Below the pieces are notes generated by a model. That model searched no databases and was not told the DNA's origin. It saw nothing but the letters and a program-made list of their open reading frames with translations. Position numbers and translations under genes: made by a program. Shown piece after piece: positions 61,141 through 64,000 of a stretch of DNA of 64,000 nt (its first letter is position 1; each line of letters starts with the position of its first letter). The stretch lies in the NCBI RefSeq assembly GCF_010998615.1, contig NZ_JAAEAH010000044.1:1-64000 (forward strand), written 5' to 3'. This stretch comes from Myxococcus sp. CA023 (lineage in GTDB: Bacteria; Myxococcota; Myxococcia; Myxococcales; Myxococcaceae).

Positions 61141-61722
61141 ATGACGGAGCAAGAGGCCTATGTGAAGCAGATGGATGCGGAGAAGCGGAGGCTCGACGCC
61201 CGGATTGCCGAAACGGAGGCGCAGGCAGACGTCCGCCAGGCTAGCGACGAGCTCAAGGACATGTCCGGCATTCGCCGCGTCTTCGACACGTTCCGCATCA
61301 AGCTGGATGAGCTGAGCAAGCGGCAGACGCAGAACTTCGACCAGGGCAAGGCCGAACTTCGGAAGTCCTACGACGACACCAACCAGGCCGTCATCGAGAT
61401 GGAAGCCAAGATGGCGCTCGTCCGTGCCGGCTACGAGCGCAAGCGGGAGGCGGAGCTTCGAGCGCTTGGCGCGCAGGTGGATGGTTGGGAGGCGTCCGCC
61501 GCGCAGTCCCGGGCCGAGGACTCACGGCTCACGCGGCAGGAACTCCAGTTCATCCGTCGCTCGCTCCATGACACGGAGTCCGCGCTGCGCCGGCTGATGG
61601 GCAGCCACGGCGAGAACTGGTCGAAGCTGAAGAAGGACTACGAGGCCTCGTGGCGAGAGCTGCGGGAGCGCTCCGACAAGATTCGGGGGGGCGCGGACGT
61701 GCAGCCGTCCTCTCACGGCTGA
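61141..61722 (+). CDS. Coiled-coil protein
   Basis: A 193-residue protein starting MTEQEAYVKQMDAEKRRLDA. Nearly the whole length is predicted coiled coil (RRLDARIAETEAQADVRQAS, RIKLDELSKRQTQNFDQGKA, LKKDYEASWRELRERSDKIR), with no signal or membrane segment. An in-frame ATG lies 18 codons upstream. I do not know the family; structural or scaffolding roles are typical of such proteins. Confidence 0.6.
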   Translation: MTEQEAYVKQMDAEKRRLDARIAETEAQADVRQASDELKDMSGIRRVFDTFRIKLDELSKRQTQNFDQGKAELRKSYDDTNQAVIEMEAKMALVRAGYERKREAELRALGAQVDGWEASAAQSRAEDSRLTRQELQFIRRSLHDTESALRRLMGSHGENWSKLKKDYEASWRELRERSDKIRGGADVQPSSHG

Positions 61723-61789
61723 ACCTGGACGGTACGAGGTCCGGACCGGGAGAGGCCCGGCCTCGCTCCCGGGGATTGCGTACGCTGCG

Positions 61790-62704
61790 TCAGAACGCGC
61801 GGTTCACCGCGTAGCCGCAAATCTTGTGCTCGGCCTTGTACGTGTTGGGGCCGGGGATGCCGTCAATGGGGCCCGTGTAGCCGAAGCTCCGGCCCACCGT
61901 CTGGACGCGCGTCCAATAGACCTTCCCGGGGATGCCGTCCTCCTGCGCGGAAGTGCGGGGGCCGCCGCGGCGGTTCAGCTCGCGCGCGGTGATGCGCACG
62001 CGGGCCTTCTCCGTGTTGGGACCGGTGACGCCGTCAATGGGCCCCGTGTAGCCATAGTCGCGCCGGGCAACCGTCTGGATGCGCTTGTAGTAGATGGGGC
62101 CGGGGATGCCGTCGTACTCCGTCGTCGTCTGCGGCAGGCCGCCGCTCGTCGGAGGAGGCGTGCCGCCGCCCGCGATGCGCCCGCCCGCGTAGTCCATGGA
62201 CCAGCCGAGGTAACGCGCGCCCGCCGCGGCCGAATAGCCGTGGACGCTGTTGACGCCGATGGCATCACCCCAGGACTGCGCCAGTTTGCGCGTGGCCATG
62301 AACACGGTGCCGCCACCGCCATTCAAGTCCGCGCCGACGTGGCCATCCGCGCCAATGTCCCACCAGTGAAACGCACCCGTGGGCGCCTGGGTCGGGTCCA
62401 TGGAGATGATGCGTGATGCGCGGAACGCCTCGATGGCGGAGGGCCGCGCCGAGGACTCCGGCAACTGGCCGAAGCGCCACATCAACGAACCACACCACTG
62501 GTCCCACGTGCCACCGTCCCGCTTGGGATTGGCGGCGGCGAAGGCCCGCGCCCTGTCATAGATGGGCGAGTTCAGCTCGGACGTCTCGGTTTCGAGCGCG
62601 TCAGGCGTGAGCGTCTCCGTGTCCTCGATAGCACCACCACACGCACCAAGCACGATGGCCGCTGACAAAAGCGCGGTGCTCCACGTCATCCTGTTCGTCT
62701 TCAT
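61790..62704 (-). CDS. Lipoprotein with two endolysin-type peptidoglycan-binding repeats
   Basis: A 304-residue lipoprotein with leader MKTNRMTWSTALLSAAIVLG and lipobox Ala-Cys. Residues about 50-190 (GGTWDQWCGSLMWRFGQLPE and SARPSAIEAFRASRIISMDP) look like an amidase/CHAP-like domain with Cys and His in plausible positions (WCGSL, GAFHWWDIGADGHVG). The C-terminal third has two copies of a repeat: YDGIPGPIYYKRIQTVARRD with YTGPIDGVTGPNTEKA, and EDGIPGKVYWTRVQTVGRSF with YTGPIDGIPGPNTYKA. These resemble wall-binding repeats of actinobacteriophage endolysins. It probably acts on peptidoglycan outside the cell. Confidence 0.68.
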   Translation of the reverse strand: MKTNRMTWSTALLSAAIVLGACGGAIEDTETLTPDALETETSELNSPIYDRARAFAAANPKRDGGTWDQWCGSLMWRFGQLPESSARPSAIEAFRASRIISMDPTQAPTGAFHWWDIGADGHVGADLNGGGGTVFMATRKLAQSWGDAIGVNSVHGYSAAAGARYLGWSMDYAGGRIAGGGTPPPTSGGLPQTTTEYDGIPGPIYYKRIQTVARRDYGYTGPIDGVTGPNTEKARVRITARELNRRGGPRTSAQEDGIPGKVYWTRVQTVGRSFGYTGPIDGIPGPNTYKAEHKICGYAVNRAF

Positions 62705-62773
62705 CCCATGGCTCCTGTCATGGCCGTTCAACGCGAGGTTGTCGGCGGGAGCATGGTTGGAGTTGCCAGGAAT

Positions 62774-64000
62774 TTAAGTTTTGCCTGTGTCTGGAGTTTT
62801 CCTGCGAACGTACTCCCAAGCTTCGATGAGCCTGCGCGTTTCTTCCTGCGCCAGGGCCTGCAGTTTGGGGCCGAGCTGCGCGACCTTGTCCGGATGGTAC
62901 TGGGCCACCAGCGACAAATAGGCTCGCCGTGCATCCGCGAGCGGAGTGCCGGGCGTGATTCCCAGCACCTCCCAGGCAGAAGCCACCGGTTCCGGTTCAG
63001 GCGCGCGAGGCGCTTCGCTGCGAGGCTCCGGCTCCGCGTCTGGCGTGTCGTCCGCGTCGTCGGCTTCCTCGGCGGTGTCCTCGGCCTCCGCTTCTTCCTC
63101 CTCCTCGGGGGGCTCGGCGGGAGGCGCGGGCCGGTCGAAGCCCACTCCGCAGGTGGTGCACAGGAGCCGCTCCTGGGGCTCGCCGGATGCGGAGGGAACC
63201 ACGCATGTGTCGAAGCAGTCCCCACACACGATGTTGCGGCACGACTCACAGCGCGCGGCCGAGGGGGCGTCGTCCAGGTCCTGGCCGCACCGGAGACAGT
63301 CGTCTGGCAGGGGGGCCTCTTCGCCACACCGAACGCAGTGGGCCCACGCTCGGTCCAGGCGGTGCTCGCACTCCGTGCACTCCAGGTCGCCACCGCTCGC
63401 GGGCTCCCAGTGCTTCGTTTCTCCGCACCACGGGCAGTAGGGCATCAGCCACGCCAGCTTCCCGGTGCAGTCATCCGCGTCGCAGTCGAACTCGAGCCGG
63501 TAGCCCTGGGCCACGGGCTGAGGCGCGTTGGCCTCGTCGAAGGACTCGCCACATGCCCAGCAGTGATTGAAGAGCGGGTGCGAGGGCGCCTCGCACGCCA
63601 CGCAGACGGGGTTGCCGTGCTCGGCCTTCCATTCGACTTCGTCGCCGCAGCCGGGGCAGAAGCCCATGGCCTGCGTGACGTCCGGGTGCTGGCAGGATGA
63701 CCTCGCCGCGTGGGCGGCTCGCTCGCGCTGTCCAGGCGGGGCGGGGAACGGGGGCTTGATGCCTCGCTCCGTCAGGTGCTCCCACCAGCAGGCGCGGCAG
63801 ACGCGGCCCCGGGCCTTCCGGTTCTCGTGGCCGGGCGCCACCGGGCGTTGCCGGAAGTCACCGGCCTCCAGGACCTGCGTGCTCATACACACCTGGCAGA
63901 CCGGCTCGCCGCAAACCTCGCAGCTTCCCGCGAGGCGGCGGACGCCCAGGCCCAGGATGCCGGCGGTCAGCACCTCCCTGCAGCACGGGCAGGCTCGCAT
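62774..64000 (-). CDS. Zinc-ribbon / J-domain protein (start at the window edge)
   Basis: At least 408 residues. The frame begins MRACPCCREVLTAGILGLGV at the last base of the window, so the true start may lie outside. Numerous CxxC pairs (CEVCGEPVCQVC, CPGCGDEVEW, CWACGESF, CPWCGETKHW, CVRCGEEAPLPDDCLRCGQD, CESCRNIVCGDC) form a run of zinc ribbons. An acidic linker (EEEEEAEAEDTAEEADD) leads to a C-terminal J domain with HPD in LVAQYHPDKVAQLG. This places it with zinc-finger J-proteins that feed clients to DnaK. The smaller J-protein at 3508 has the ribbon and J domain in the same order. Confidence 0.78.
   Translation of the reverse strand: MRACPCCREVLTAGILGLGVRRLAGSCEVCGEPVCQVCMSTQVLEAGDFRQRPVAPGHENRKARGRVCRACWWEHLTERGIKPPFPAPPGQRERAAHAARSSCQHPDVTQAMGFCPGCGDEVEWKAEHGNPVCVACEAPSHPLFNHCWACGESFDEANAPQPVAQGYRLEFDCDADDCTGKLAWLMPYCPWCGETKHWEPASGGDLECTECEHRLDRAWAHCVRCGEEAPLPDDCLRCGQDLDDAPSAARCESCRNIVCGDCFDTCVVPSASGEPQERLLCTTCGVGFDRPAPPAEPPEEEEEAEAEDTAEEADDADDTPDAEPEPRSEAPRAPEPEPVASAWEVLGITPGTPLADARRAYLSLVAQYHPDKVAQLGPKLQALAQEETRRLIEAWEYVRRKTPDTGKT

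Overview
This window is a high-GC chromosomal segment from a myxobacterium, most probably Myxococcus xanthus or a close relative. The strongest evidence is at 6236-6925: a 229-residue response regulator with an aspartate at residue 59 and a degenerate receiver, which matches what I remember of the developmental regulator FruA. An orphan MbtH-like gene follows it, as I remember from M. xanthus. Many exported proteins with lipobox or Ala-X-Ala signals, convergent genes separated by few bases, and long spurious antisense frames also fit a myxobacterial chromosome. I see no rRNA, CRISPR array or complete insertion sequence.

Layout. 1-5.7 kb: an alpha-helical cytoplasmic protein, an exported HExxH peptidase, DivIVA, a HEAT-repeat protein, a zinc-finger/J-domain protein, and an RDD-SpoIIM membrane pair. 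5.7-7.2 kb: the long fruA control region, fruA and the convergent orphan mbtH. 7.3-15.2 kb: a DUF4105-like membrane protein, a ketopantoate reductase, a StyA-like flavin monooxygenase, a two-domain macro-like/TIR-like protein, a D-threonine-aldolase-like enzyme and an AlkZ-like DNA glycosylase. 15.1-17.1 kb: a scar zone with an integrase relic and a PH-domain relic around arsC and a secreted protein. 17.1-24.8 kb: cysteine-rich secreted proteins, prolyl oligopeptidase, PBP4, an RdgC pair, a VTT-family protein, a GAF protein and a deletion relic of a hybrid histidine kinase. 25-30.8 kb: a sugar-dehydrogenase/cytochrome lipoprotein, an EEP phosphatase/nuclease, and two genes truncated head to head. 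30.8-38.4 kb: one-chain xanthine dehydrogenase with its chaperone XdhC, a PPC-like fragment, a DUF418 protein and endonuclease III.

38.4-42 kb has visibly less G/C-biased codons and carries an M6-type protease with a small partner, then a LysR/RidA divergent pair. 42-48 kb holds a fused EutB-EutC ethanolamine ammonia-lyase with a Tat/lipoprotein-like leader, MenB, a PAQR/hemolysin III protein and a truncated VOC gene. 48-59.7 kb is rich in exported hydrolases: a C45-like/M1-like fusion, an M13 peptidase, class I fumarase, an OmpA-family protein and an M14 carboxypeptidase gene interrupted by an in-frame TAG. 59.7-60.1 kb contains tRNA-like segments in unusual order ahead of an intrinsic terminator. 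60.1-64 kb has a protein resembling an actinobacterial/phage family, a coiled-coil protein, a lipoprotein with endolysin-like repeats and a zinc-ribbon/J-domain protein that reaches the window edge.

Most genes look like independent one- or two-gene units rather than one pathway. Coupled units supported by overlap are xdhC-xdh, rdgC and its partner, VTT/GAF, and RDD-SpoIIM. All assignments rest on reading motifs by eye; no database search was run.
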